Source: an uncultured Clostridium sp. (GTDB taxonomy: Bacteria > Bacillota > Clostridia > Lachnospirales > Lachnospiraceae). Taken from it: a DNA stretch of 64,000 nucleotides. Position 1 is the first letter of the stretch. Every line of letters begins with the position of its first letter. Position numbers and translations under genes: made by a program. A model generated the notes under the pieces. The model saw only the letters and a list, made by a program, of their open reading frames with translations. It made no database searches and was not told the DNA's origin. Shown here in pieces: positions 47,275-55,120 of the stretch. The DNA lies in contig UQXF01000001.1 of assembly GCA_900544905.1 (NCBI GenBank), positions 1-64,000 on the forward strand, written 5' to 3'.

Positions 47275-47808
47275 TTATTTTCCATCATATACAAGAAGAG
47301 AATCCACATCATAGTTCCGGAGTTTTTCCCTGCCCTTCAGACCAGCCAGCTCCATTACAAACTGAATCTTCACGACCTCACCGCCAAGACTTTCTACCAT
47401 CTGGATAATCGCCTCAATGGTTCCACCTGTTGCCACAAGGTCATCTATTATGACAACCTTATCGCCCGGCTTAATGGCATCCTTATGCATCTCAATAACA
47501 GCGGTTCCATATTCCAGGGCATATTCCTTCTGAATTGTCTCACATGGCAACTTTCCCTTTTTACGGACGGGTACAAATCCCTTTCCCAATGTATAGGCAA
47601 CCGGCATTCCAAAAATAAATCCCCTGGATTCGGGGCCTATGACAATATCAAAATCCACATCCTTAAGACTGTCTATCATTCCGTCAATCGACTTTTTAAG
47701 CCCCTCCGGGCTCTGGATAATAGAGGTAATATCACGAAAAATAATTCCTTTCTCCGGGAAATCCGGAATACTCCTTACATACTGGTCAATTCCACATCTG
47801 TCCTGCAT
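47275..47808 (-). CDS. apt: Adenine phosphoribosyltransferase
   Basis: Purine salvage enzyme of 177 residues: adenine plus PRPP to AMP. FPEKGIIFRDIT, GPESRGFIFG and the PRPP-binding VVIIDDLVATGGT are conserved. ATG 47808 follows GGAGGAG; the longer frame is not coding. In Firmicutes apt often precedes relA, but here its transcript ends at the argG terminator. Confidence 0.96.
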   Translation of the reverse strand: MQDRCGIDQYVRSIPDFPEKGIIFRDITSIIQSPEGLKKSIDGMIDSLKDVDFDIVIGPESRGFIFGMPVAYTLGKGFVPVRKKGKLPCETIQKEYALEYGTAVIEMHKDAIKPGDKVVIIDDLVATGGTIEAIIQMVESLGGEVVKIQFVMELAGLKGREKLRNYDVDSLLVYDGK

Positions 47809-47891
47809 TTTATCTCCTCCTGGTTTTCGCTTATCTTTTGCCAGCTTTAGAATAGCACACCTTGATTTCCCATGCAAGGATTTCATTGCAT

Positions 47892-48425
47892 TTATTGTAT
47901 GATTTGTCCTGCAATCAGCACACTGACCATAACGCTGCATATGGCGATGGCGATTCCTGCCGGAATGGTCCATCTGGACTTACTGATGCCGATACTCATA
48001 AAATATACTGAAATTGTATAGAATAAAGTCTCTGTACAGCTTAACAGGATGGAGGCGGTCATGCCAATACAGGAATCTGTTCCGAACTCCTTAAAGATAT
48101 CAAACAACAGTCCATTTGCCCCTGATGCCGAAAACATTTTCACAATGCTAAGGGGAATAATTTCAACCGGAATATGGAAAATACCAGCCAGCGGCGCTAA
48201 CAGTTCACTAATCAAATCCAGCGTACCCGATGTCCTTAAAACCCCTACCGCCACAAGCAGCCCCACGATGGTGGGCGCAATTTCCACAATAATCTGAAAT
48301 CCCTTTTTTCCACCCTCAATAAAATCCTCAAAAACAGGCTTTTTATTAAAGACGCCATATCCTACAATATAAAAAATAATCAGCGGAATCATGAATACAG
48401 AAAGAAAATCCAGAATTTTAACCAT
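47892..48425 (-). CDS. spmB: Spore maturation protein SpmB
   Basis: Membrane protein of 177 residues of the nucleoside-recognition (Gate) domain family, with the EIAPTIVGLLVAVGVLRTSG and MFSASGANGLL segments. SpmA and SpmB are needed for full dehydration of the spore core in Bacillus and Clostridium. It starts 11 bases after spmA. Confidence 0.93.
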   Translation of the reverse strand: MVKILDFLSVFMIPLIIFYIVGYGVFNKKPVFEDFIEGGKKGFQIIVEIAPTIVGLLVAVGVLRTSGTLDLISELLAPLAGIFHIPVEIIPLSIVKMFSASGANGLLFDIFKEFGTDSCIGMTASILLSCTETLFYTISVYFMSIGISKSRWTIPAGIAIAICSVMVSVLIAGQIIQ

Positions 48426-48436
48426 ATAGCCGCCTC

Positions 48437-49042
48437 CTATCCCCTGCCGCCCTTAACCGGTAATTTACACATTAATTTGCAGATAATAAAAGCCAGTCCC
48501 GTGGTAACGGCAGTCGCCAGCAATGCCGGTCCGACAACCGCCACAGGATTGGCGCTTCCATACTGGCTGCGGTAAGCAATCATGTTAATGGGAATTAACT
48601 GCAGCGAAGAAATATTGAGAAGCAAAAAGGTACACATCTCATCACTGGCGGTATTTATATCTCCACCCCGCTCCTCCTCTAACTGTCTCAATGCCTTCAT
48701 CGCCTGGATTCCCGTAGGGGTACATGCCCACCCCAGCCCTAAGAAATTGGCAATAAAATTGGCAGATATATAGGATGCCGCACTATGGTCCAGGGGAAGC
48801 CGTGGAAATAAAAGCTTTAACAACGGCTTCATTTTATGGGTCATTTTTTCAATCAGACCGGAATTTTGCGCAATAAACAGCATTCCGTTCCACATACTGA
48901 CAACCCCAGCCATGACAAATAATAATTCCACCGCTTCCTTTGATGATGCAATCACGCCCTCGCATACCGCTCCCAGATTCCCCTGAAATGCCGCAACAAC
49001 GATTCCCACTAAAATCATTCCCGCCCATAGATAATTCAGCAT
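48437..49042 (-). CDS. spmA: Spore maturation protein SpmA
   Basis: Membrane protein of 201 residues, Gate-domain family, with WNGMLFIAQNSGL, NFLGLGWACTPTGIQAMK and LLLNISSLQLIPINMIAYRS. Works with SpmB in core dehydration. ATG 49042 follows GAGAGG; a much longer upstream frame has no coding character. Confidence 0.93.
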   Translation of the reverse strand: MLNYLWAGMILVGIVVAAFQGNLGAVCEGVIASSKEAVELLFVMAGVVSMWNGMLFIAQNSGLIEKMTHKMKPLLKLLFPRLPLDHSAASYISANFIANFLGLGWACTPTGIQAMKALRQLEEERGGDINTASDEMCTFLLLNISSLQLIPINMIAYRSQYGSANPVAVVGPALLATAVTTGLAFIICKLMCKLPVKGGRG

Positions 49043-49101
49043 ATAATTCCTCTCAAATAGTGCTTCATTGAAAGTATACGGGAAAATCCGTAAAAATAGA
49101 A

Positions 49102-49857
49102 CTACCCTCTCTTTATGGGATAAATATGAAATGTTTTTTGTACATTGCTCAATATTCCCTGCCAGAATGCCACAACGCACATGCAAAACAGAAAATAGCC
49201 TGCCCGGTACCATTTTTCCCCGGTAATATTTAAAATCCAGACCAGAGGTGAACCGTGGGAGGGCTTATTTAAAAACCAGAAATTCGTCCCCAGTATATTA
49301 TTCATCCAGTGAAGAAGAATAAATCCGGCCATTCCAAACACAACGGGCATCCAGAAATCCCTCCACTCCGGAACCACCTTGTCCGACACAATAAGCCAGA
49401 TTCCAAATGCCACGATTAACCCGTGGGAAAGAAACGCATGAATATGCATATAGTTAAAAAACGGATACGCCTCCCAATTTGGGAACAGCAATGCACCGGC
49501 AGCTCCCGGAACACAGAGTAGCACATAAATCACACCCCAGAAGCGTTTTTCCGTCCAGATATAGAGCACAGCAATCCAAAGCGCCATACTGCACAGATGA
49601 AACGGCAGAAATCCACTGTCAAAATATCCCGTTATAATAAGAACCGTATCCCGGTAAACAGCCATCACCGGAAACAGAATACCTATAATCCGGTTTACCT
49701 TTTTCTGTTTTTCTGCACTCTGCTCCACATACCAGCCTCCGCTTATGACAGTAAATATCAGTATGCCCAAAAGCCATAGCACATGACACATTCCAAACAG
49801 CTCAAATCCGCTTCCAGCTGGCAGCTCTGTCTCAAATAAAAAAAAATCCTTCATCAT
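49102..49857 (-). CDS. YwaF-type TIGR02206 membrane protein
   Basis: Integral membrane protein of 251 residues with about six or seven hydrophobic segments and the family features FLPFHLCSMALW, HAFLSHGLIVAFG and HWMNNILGTNFWFL. The family is widespread in Firmicutes; no function is known. The start ATG 49857 is preceded by GGGAG. It stands 60 bases upstream of spmA in the same direction, and could be co-expressed. Confidence 0.8.
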   Translation of the reverse strand: MMKDFFLFETELPAGSGFELFGMCHVLWLLGILIFTVISGGWYVEQSAEKQKKVNRIIGILFPVMAVYRDTVLIITGYFDSGFLPFHLCSMALWIAVLYIWTEKRFWGVIYVLLCVPGAAGALLFPNWEAYPFFNYMHIHAFLSHGLIVAFGIWLIVSDKVVPEWRDFWMPVVFGMAGFILLHWMNNILGTNFWFLNKPSHGSPLVWILNITGEKWYRAGYFLFCMCVVAFWQGILSNVQKTFHIYPIKRG

Positions 49858-49878
49858 TTCTGTTCTCCCTGGAAAAGG

Positions 49879-51093
49879 TTAAAAGGATAACAGCATCCGG
49901 ATTCTGCTTTTCACCAAAGTATCCGTCCCACTGGCATCATAATCTACGCTGATGTACTGCGTGTCCGGAAGCTTTCTGCGAATAGCTGGATACAGCCCCC
50001 TTCCACATACATGGCTTGGCAGACATCCAAAGGGCTGTCCACAGATAATCCGGTTATATCCATTCAGTGCATGATTGGCAAACTCCGCCCCAATCAGCCA
50101 GCCGTCTCCAATGGAGCACTGATAAGTAACATATCCCGCTGCCTTTTCCTTAAACACATCATAGGCATCCATACAGTAAAAGCCCTGCTCCTTAAGTGCA
50201 TTTACCATATCCCGCTGCAGCTTTAAAAAGTACCCAAACACCCTGCGCTCTGCCTCCACGGCAAGCCCATTTTTTGATATTCCGCCCTCTGAGAGCAGAT
50301 GGGTATCCATGTAATAAAGTGCATACCATGTAATGCCATTTATATAGTATTCACAGTTCTGCCCTTTTAAATACTCCTCCAGATTCCAGTTTCCCAGGTG
50401 GCAGTATTTGATATACAGTTCTCCCACAACCCCAAGCTTCAATACCTTTTTTTCTGTCCTGGAAATCCCCTTAAAATCCGTTACAATTTCCGAAAATCTT
50501 TTCCTGAGTGCATTCCCGGACAGTCTTTTACCCTGTTTTAAATCCTCTGCCAGTATCTTAATCCATTTATCATAACGCTGCCTTGTCTCCCCGGCATTGG
50601 CTTCATACGGCTCTGTCTGGTTTGAAAGAATCATCAACAAATCGCCGTAATAGGCAGCCGCCACCGCCCGGATTAACATATCCGGTGTAATGGGCAGGCT
50701 ATGCTTTTTTTCCAGTCCCGTCACGTTTAAGGATATCACCGGCACCATGGAATAGCCGGCGTCATCCAGCGCCTTCCGAATCATGGGAATATAATTGGAG
50801 CCCCTGCAGGCATCCCCCGCCTGGGGCTCTAAAACTACTGTGTGGTTTACATCATATTTTCCGCTCTGCAGGGTCTTTAAAATCTGCCCCACAATCAAAA
50901 TGCCCGGATAACACAAATCGTTATGTGCATATTTTAATCCAAGATTGGTAATCCCTTCTGTCTCCTCCATAATTACCGGACGGTATTTCCTGGAATAAAA
51001 GGCATACTTTAATAAAGGAAAATGGGCATCCAGCATCGCCGGTATCAAAAGAGTATATTTTTCATTGTGTTCTTCCTCTTTAATCCGATACAT
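49879..51093 (-). CDS. 2-hydroxyacyl-CoA dehydratase/activase-related protein (DUF2229-like)
   Basis: Cytoplasmic protein of 404 residues resembling the C-terminal half of large clostridial CoA-substrate-specific enzyme activase proteins (COG3581). It has KYAHNDLCYPGILIVGQIL, LEPQAGDACRGSNY and CGQPFGCLPSHVCGRG, with cysteines that could hold an Fe-S cluster. The N-terminal ATPase half present in the large form is absent, so it may act alone or with a separate activator. Substrate unknown. ATG 51093 follows AAGGGAG. A small hairpin repeat lies in its leader. Confidence 0.75.
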   Translation of the reverse strand: MYRIKEEEHNEKYTLLIPAMLDAHFPLLKYAFYSRKYRPVIMEETEGITNLGLKYAHNDLCYPGILIVGQILKTLQSGKYDVNHTVVLEPQAGDACRGSNYIPMIRKALDDAGYSMVPVISLNVTGLEKKHSLPITPDMLIRAVAAAYYGDLLMILSNQTEPYEANAGETRQRYDKWIKILAEDLKQGKRLSGNALRKRFSEIVTDFKGISRTEKKVLKLGVVGELYIKYCHLGNWNLEEYLKGQNCEYYINGITWYALYYMDTHLLSEGGISKNGLAVEAERRVFGYFLKLQRDMVNALKEQGFYCMDAYDVFKEKAAGYVTYQCSIGDGWLIGAEFANHALNGYNRIICGQPFGCLPSHVCGRGLYPAIRRKLPDTQYISVDYDASGTDTLVKSRIRMLLSF

Positions 51094-51128
51094 AGAGGTA
51101 CTCCCTTCTTGCAATAAGAAAATTTAGG

Positions 51129-51166
51129 TAATTGCGAAACTCTTTATTTTCAAAATCTAGTTGTGC
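51129..51166 (-). repeat. Small hairpin repeat, copy 2
   Basis: Related to the copy at 45725-45763, sharing AATTGCGAAACT, TATTTTCAAAA and TAGTTGTGC in the same order, with changes in between. It lies 36-73 bases upstream of the start codon at 51093. Confidence 0.6.
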
Positions 51167-51240
51167 AATATACAAATCCTTTTTCTATATTGCATTATAC
51201 CCTGTTTTACCTGATTCCAAACATATACCCTTTTGTTATA

Positions 51241-52254
51241 TTACATCCGAAAGCGCAATCCCGATTTGCATTCCAGTACCGCCTCTGTTATCCTGCATGG
51301 CGTCTCTCCATCCATATGAAACCACTGGGGCTGCTCCACGCCTACACTGATTTTTTTACAGGTATGCGCCGTGATACTCCGGAAAACAAAATGTTTTTTC
51401 ACATATACCAGCATTACTGCCAGCAGCAGCTTCCATTTCGGCATGTCCCTTACCAGACAGATATTAAGCATTCCGTCCGCCGGGTCTGCCTGGGGACAAA
51501 ACGGTACGCCGCCCCCTTCTCTTTCGTGAATCATGCCCACCACAAAAAACAGATTGGGAACTGAGAGCTTCTCCCCATCATCCATACAGATGACCGCCGG
51601 TGCCGCTGTTCTTGTAAAAATCTGCTTCACACCAATTGCCACATAAACCAGCTTTCCAAGGTGAACCTTATTCAATACGGTCTTTAATCTGCTTCGGCTT
51701 ACCTCCTCACAGATATCCGCATCGTATCCCACACCGCTGCTGATGATAAACCTTCTCCTCCGGGGCTGTCCAGCCCCGCTTTCCTCTGCCCGGTATGTAA
51801 CCTCTCCATAATCGAGAATCCTCTCTTCTTTGTGATGTAAAATTCCATCCAGCGCCCGTCTCGTATTCTTATCAATTCCCATATTCCTGGCAAAATCATT
51901 TCCCGAGCCTGTGCGGATGCAGGAAAGAACCGTATGCTCAAAGGACTGAATGCCGTTTAATACTGCATTCAGGGTACCATCTCCCCCAAGAACCACCAGA
52001 TGGCAGTCCTGTATTTCCATGGCTGCCGCCGCTTCATCTACATTATGTAAACTTACTGGCTCTGCCTGTGACAATTCTGACTGATACAATTCCGTCTGTG
52101 TCAGCGCTGCAACAAGCTCCGTCACTTCCCCTGCATTTTGCAGGATATGCGCCTCATATGCAATTCTTTCCTCCTTCAAAACAGCTTCCACCCCGCTCCA
52201 GACGTGCAAGCCCTTTCCGGAAGAGGAAGCAGGATTAATAATAAAATGGTACAT
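51241..52254 (-). CDS. Diacylglycerol kinase-family lipid kinase
   Basis: Kinase of 337 residues, DagK/YegS family: nucleotide-binding GGDGTLNAVLNG, a GSGNDFARN motif, and a C-terminal beta domain. It would recycle diacylglycerol from lipoteichoic acid synthesis into phosphatidic acid. An insert around 55-75 is rich in Glu/Ser. ATG 52254 follows GGGGAG. The true substrate could be another lipid. Confidence 0.88.
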   Translation of the reverse strand: MYHFIINPASSSGKGLHVWSGVEAVLKEERIAYEAHILQNAGEVTELVAALTQTELYQSELSQAEPVSLHNVDEAAAAMEIQDCHLVVLGGDGTLNAVLNGIQSFEHTVLSCIRTGSGNDFARNMGIDKNTRRALDGILHHKEERILDYGEVTYRAEESGAGQPRRRRFIISSGVGYDADICEEVSRSRLKTVLNKVHLGKLVYVAIGVKQIFTRTAAPAVICMDDGEKLSVPNLFFVVGMIHEREGGGVPFCPQADPADGMLNICLVRDMPKWKLLLAVMLVYVKKHFVFRSITAHTCKKISVGVEQPQWFHMDGETPCRITEAVLECKSGLRFRM

Positions 52255-52292
52255 CGTTTTTCTCCCCTGTGGTAATATACCTTTATTATACC

Positions 52293-53648
52293 CTATTCTT
52301 TCTCTGCCGTATAGAAGTTAAAATTTGTTTTTATTTCTCCTGTTACATTCTGATACCGGTACACACTAAGCATAATTCCGAGCAATATATAAGTTGTAAG
52401 CATTCCGGCACCTCCGTAGGTAATAAACGGACAATAAATCGCACTTGGCAAAAAACCGGAATTGCATAATACATAAAATACAAACTGTACCAGCAATACA
52501 ATCGCACATCCGCTTCCCATAATCATCCCAAGCTGATTTTTTTGTAATATTGAGAGATGAAATCCCCGCCAAAACAGCAGCACAATCAACCCTACAACCA
52601 CAATTGCTGCCAGTATGCCATAATAAGTGGAAATATAAGCAAGGGTGTAATCATTTCCGGCAGGAAGCTTATCTGCTGTCCATTCTCCGGAATCCATAAG
52701 CCGGTTCATCCCTATCCATTGGTTATTAGTCAGAAAATCCCACGTAAATCTGCCATATTGGTAATCGCTCTCCACCTGAAACGGATGCAGCCAGAACTGA
52801 ATCCTGTCTTTCATATAAGAATTGCCGGAAAAGGATATAAGATTTACCAACGCCACCGGTACCATGATTGCAACAATTCCCATAATACATAGTATGAGCT
52901 TCCGTGATACCCGGAACCAGTTTTTACAGACTGCCACTGCTAAAGTCCCGCCAAAGGACAATCCGATTATTACCATCATCGGGAGATTCACAGACAACAG
53001 AAGCACCAGAAATACCGGCAATGCCCAGAGTACACCTTTTACAAGCGCCCGGTATCCCTCTCCCCTGCAGCTGTAAAGAATGGCTCCATAAAGGGGCACA
53101 AATAGCGGTAAAAAACTGGACAGATTATAATGTCCATAAAAAGGAATATCCAGCCAGATATTATGCATAACCCCCACACCGTTTACCAGCAGACTAAGTA
53201 TGCTGATACCTGCCAATACAAGATAAATCATCTTAGCCCATTTTCCAATTCTGCTGTAATCCAGCATACAAATTCCAATCATTACTGCAATACCGGCTGC
53301 AATGCAAATAACTGCTTTTGCAGGAGACGGCATAAAACTGCTCTGCCCAAAATGTACGCTTAGCAGATACTGAACCAGCAGCCCTATTCCACTTAAAAAT
53401 ATTATCAGAAGAATCATATCCCACGCCATCTGCGGCTTATGAATCCGGTCAAGCTCAATTCCCGTCTCCACCGGGTCTCCCATCTGCCGGACTGCCTCTT
53501 CTTCTGCTTCCTCTTCCTCCATTCCATCCGCCATATAAGCACATTTCTGGTCTTCTATATGGCTGCGGATTTCTTCCTCTACCATGCCTCTTGCCTTTTT
53601 ACAGCGGAGCTGTTCCATCAGTATTTCCAAATATTCCTGCTGTTTCAT
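52293..53648 (-). CDS. SEDS-family (FtsW/RodA-like) protein with HAAS prefix domain
   Basis: Protein of 451 residues. The first 75 form an alpha-helical HAAS/DUF1700-like prefix (EIRSHIEDQKCAYMADGMEEE, AVRQMGDPVETG), as found on proteins paired with PadR regulators. The rest is a roughly ten-helix SEDS domain: LPAGNDYTLAYISTYYG near the catalytic loop and YCPFITYGGAGMLTTYILLG at the end. SEDS proteins polymerise peptidoglycan with a class B PBP, which is not present here. The glutamate of the usual EELG motif is replaced. It overlaps the padR stop (ATGA), so PadR controls it directly. Confidence 0.83.
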   Translation of the reverse strand: MKQQEYLEILMEQLRCKKARGMVEEEIRSHIEDQKCAYMADGMEEEEAEEEAVRQMGDPVETGIELDRIHKPQMAWDMILLIIFLSGIGLLVQYLLSVHFGQSSFMPSPAKAVICIAAGIAVMIGICMLDYSRIGKWAKMIYLVLAGISILSLLVNGVGVMHNIWLDIPFYGHYNLSSFLPLFVPLYGAILYSCRGEGYRALVKGVLWALPVFLVLLLSVNLPMMVIIGLSFGGTLAVAVCKNWFRVSRKLILCIMGIVAIMVPVALVNLISFSGNSYMKDRIQFWLHPFQVESDYQYGRFTWDFLTNNQWIGMNRLMDSGEWTADKLPAGNDYTLAYISTYYGILAAIVVVGLIVLLFWRGFHLSILQKNQLGMIMGSGCAIVLLVQFVFYVLCNSGFLPSAIYCPFITYGGAGMLTTYILLGIMLSVYRYQNVTGEIKTNFNFYTAEKE

Positions 53649-54040
53649 GCCATTCCCCCCAGACTATCGAAAAATATATCTGCTGACAGGTTGTCCCCAC
53701 CATGCTGTATCTGCTGCCTTATATTTAAAACATTGGCAACCGCTTCGGAATAGGTTTCCCACTCCTGTCTTTTCTCCTTCAGTACCCTATGCCCCTCCTT
53801 TGTAATCCTGTAGTATTTCCGTACTTTTCCTCCCACCTCTTTCTCATATACGGTAAGAAGCTTCTTCTGTTCCAGGCTATGCAGCAACGGATACAGGGTT
53901 CCCGCCTTTAACTCAAAAACATTCTGGGAACGTGCCCTCAGTGTTTCAATCATCTCATAGCCATACATATCCTTTTCTGCCAGCAGCTTTAATAACAGCA
54001 TTGTAGTACTGCCAGATACCAGACTTTTGTCAACTGCCAT
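53645..54040 (-). CDS. PadR-family transcriptional regulator
   Basis: Winged-helix repressor of 131 residues: TTMLLLKLLAEKDMYGYEMIETLRARSQNVFELKAGTLYP is the PadR-type DNA-binding domain region (positions 12-51), followed by a dimerisation helix. ATG 54040 follows GGAGG. Two matching 19-bp palindromes lie on its promoter, suggesting autoregulation and control of the SEDS gene. The inducer is unknown; PadR members of this type often sense cell-wall drugs or phenolics. Confidence 0.92.
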   Translation of the reverse strand: MAVDKSLVSGSTTMLLLKLLAEKDMYGYEMIETLRARSQNVFELKAGTLYPLLHSLEQKKLLTVYEKEVGGKVRKYYRITKEGHRVLKEKRQEWETYSEAVANVLNIRQQIQHGGDNLSADIFFDSLGGMA

Positions 54041-54102
54041 TCTGATTACCTCCTTGACTTTTTTAAAAACACAGAAAATTTATCTGCATCTTTTCTTTTT
54101 AT

Positions 54103-54155
54103 TATATAGATTATCTATATATTGTCATATTATATCGGTTATCTATATATGTCAA
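54103..54155 (-). promoter_or_regulatory. padR promoter with two palindromic operators
   Basis: On the minus strand, -35 TTGACA (54155-54150), a 17-base spacer and -10 TAATAT (54132-54127). Palindrome A, 54131-54149 (TATATCGG-TTA-TCTATATA), fills the spacer; palindrome B, 54103-54121 (TATATAGA-TTA-TCTATATA), covers the transcription start. Their centres are 28 bases apart. Confidence 0.85.
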
Positions 54156-54250
54156 GAAAATACTCTCCTTTTTATTTTTTCTTAAGAAAGTTATTTTTTG
54201 TTTTGACTCAAAAATGGTCCACCGGACCTTTTTCTCATATGCATGGCAAC

Positions 54251-54293
54251 AAAAAAGCAGGATACATTCTTTCACAAAAATATATCCTGCTTT
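54251..54293 (-). terminator. Terminator of the UPF0175/PIN gene pair
   Basis: On the minus strand, an 11-bp stem AAAGCAGGATA / TATCCTGCTTT with an 18-base loop, followed by TTTTTTG. It begins seven bases after the toxin stop codon. A separate small hairpin GGTCC-ACC-GGACC with a plus-strand T tail lies at 54216-54233 without an upstream gene. Confidence 0.8.
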
Positions 54294-54299
54294 ATTTTA

Positions 54300-54653
54300 T
54301 CAATCATTTATCTTTTTGTATTCGCCCACCTGCTCCAATACCATATGTTCAACAGTATTACTGACATAAAAACCATTCTTTCGCATTTCTAACAATAAAG
54401 GACTAATTTCTTCTATTTTGCCCTGCTGCTTTGCTTTATACATTTTCTTTTCACTATAATCATGAATCTGTTCTACATGAATCCAATCCCCTGCAGAACA
54501 AATCTGCACACAGACCGAATCGTCTTTTGCCGTCACTTCCTGGAATACAGCATAAGGTATATAAATTTCCTGATACATCTCTCTCAAAATATCCAGTCTG
54601 CCAATCCCACAAAGTACAATCAAAGGAGTAGAGTTAACAATTACTTTACGCAT
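54300..54653 (-). pseudogene. PIN-like DUF3368 toxin with internal deletion
   Basis: Protein of 117 residues. It begins like DUF3368 PIN-family toxins (VIVNSTPLIVLCGIGRLDIL, IYIPYAVFQEV) and ends like them (ISPLLLEMRKNGFYVSN), but the middle part of about 45 residues is missing: the join lies near HDYSEKKMYKAKQQG. The lost part normally carries the GEAEAI and DE/D motifs with catalytic acids, so nuclease activity is unlikely. The frame is otherwise intact. It overlaps the UPF0175 antitoxin gene by eight bases. It could be an inert relic or act by binding only. Confidence 0.7.
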
Positions 54654-54900
54654 GTTCTATCTCCTCCAAAAACTCTTCTTTATTGTCATATTGAAAAATA
54701 GATACATGATTCTGCCCTAAATATTTTATAAATTCTTCCTCTGTCATCCCTGCAATCTGCGAACAATATCCGATAGATACACCGCTTTGTGTATAATATC
54801 CAAGTGCTACTGCTCGTCTTGCAAATTGCTCCGCCTGTTCATGGTTCATTTTGGTATCAAAAAGGACTTCGTCTGGTATACTAAATGCTATCTGACACAT
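54646..54900 (-). CDS. UPF0175-family antitoxin
   Basis: Protein of 84 residues with a typical UPF0175 pattern: a short first strand (IAFSIPDEVLFD), helices including AEQFARRAVALGYYTQSGVSIGYCSQIAGM, and a C-terminal tail. UPF0175 genes are the usual partners of DUF3368 PIN toxins in VapBC-like modules, and the toxin gene overlaps its end. ATG 54900 was chosen because GGGA lies upstream; starts at 54906 and 54912 are possible. Confidence 0.8.
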   Translation of the reverse strand: MCQIAFSIPDEVLFDTKMNHEQAEQFARRAVALGYYTQSGVSIGYCSQIAGMTEEEFIKYLGQNHVSIFQYDNKEEFLEEIEHA

Positions 54901-54959
54901 AATCATTCCCATTCGTATTAATTCTGGTTACTTTCCTATTTTACCACAACTTATAAAAA

Positions 54960-55113
54960 TTAGCCATTATAATCTATAGAACCTCTCTGCTTTATTATAT
55001 GAAAACGAATTGCCATTCCAAGCCCGGCTCCCATCAGATTCTTTTTTGTAAATGCAGATATGGCAAAACCAATGGTTCCGATTTCAAGCTGCTATGATAC
55101 TTTACTTATCCAT
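54960..55113 (-). pseudogene. Remnant of a second ABC-2 permease gene
   Basis: Just after the intact permease gene, a start signal AGGAAAAGG ATG (55113) is followed by two codons and a stop. From 55091 to 54963 the frame reads a 43-residue tail beginning QLEIGTIGFAISAFTKKNLM, like the C-terminus of ABC-2 permeases that act on the cell wall or peptides. The rest of the gene, over 1 kb, is gone. The exporter probably once had two different permeases. Confidence 0.65.
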
Positions 55114-55120
55114 CCTTTTC

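Noticed and set aside
54216..54233. Plus-strand hairpin GGTCC-ACC-GGACC with T tail as a gene terminator
   Set aside because: No plus-strand gene ends upstream of it; kept only as a possible relic next to the PIN gene terminator.
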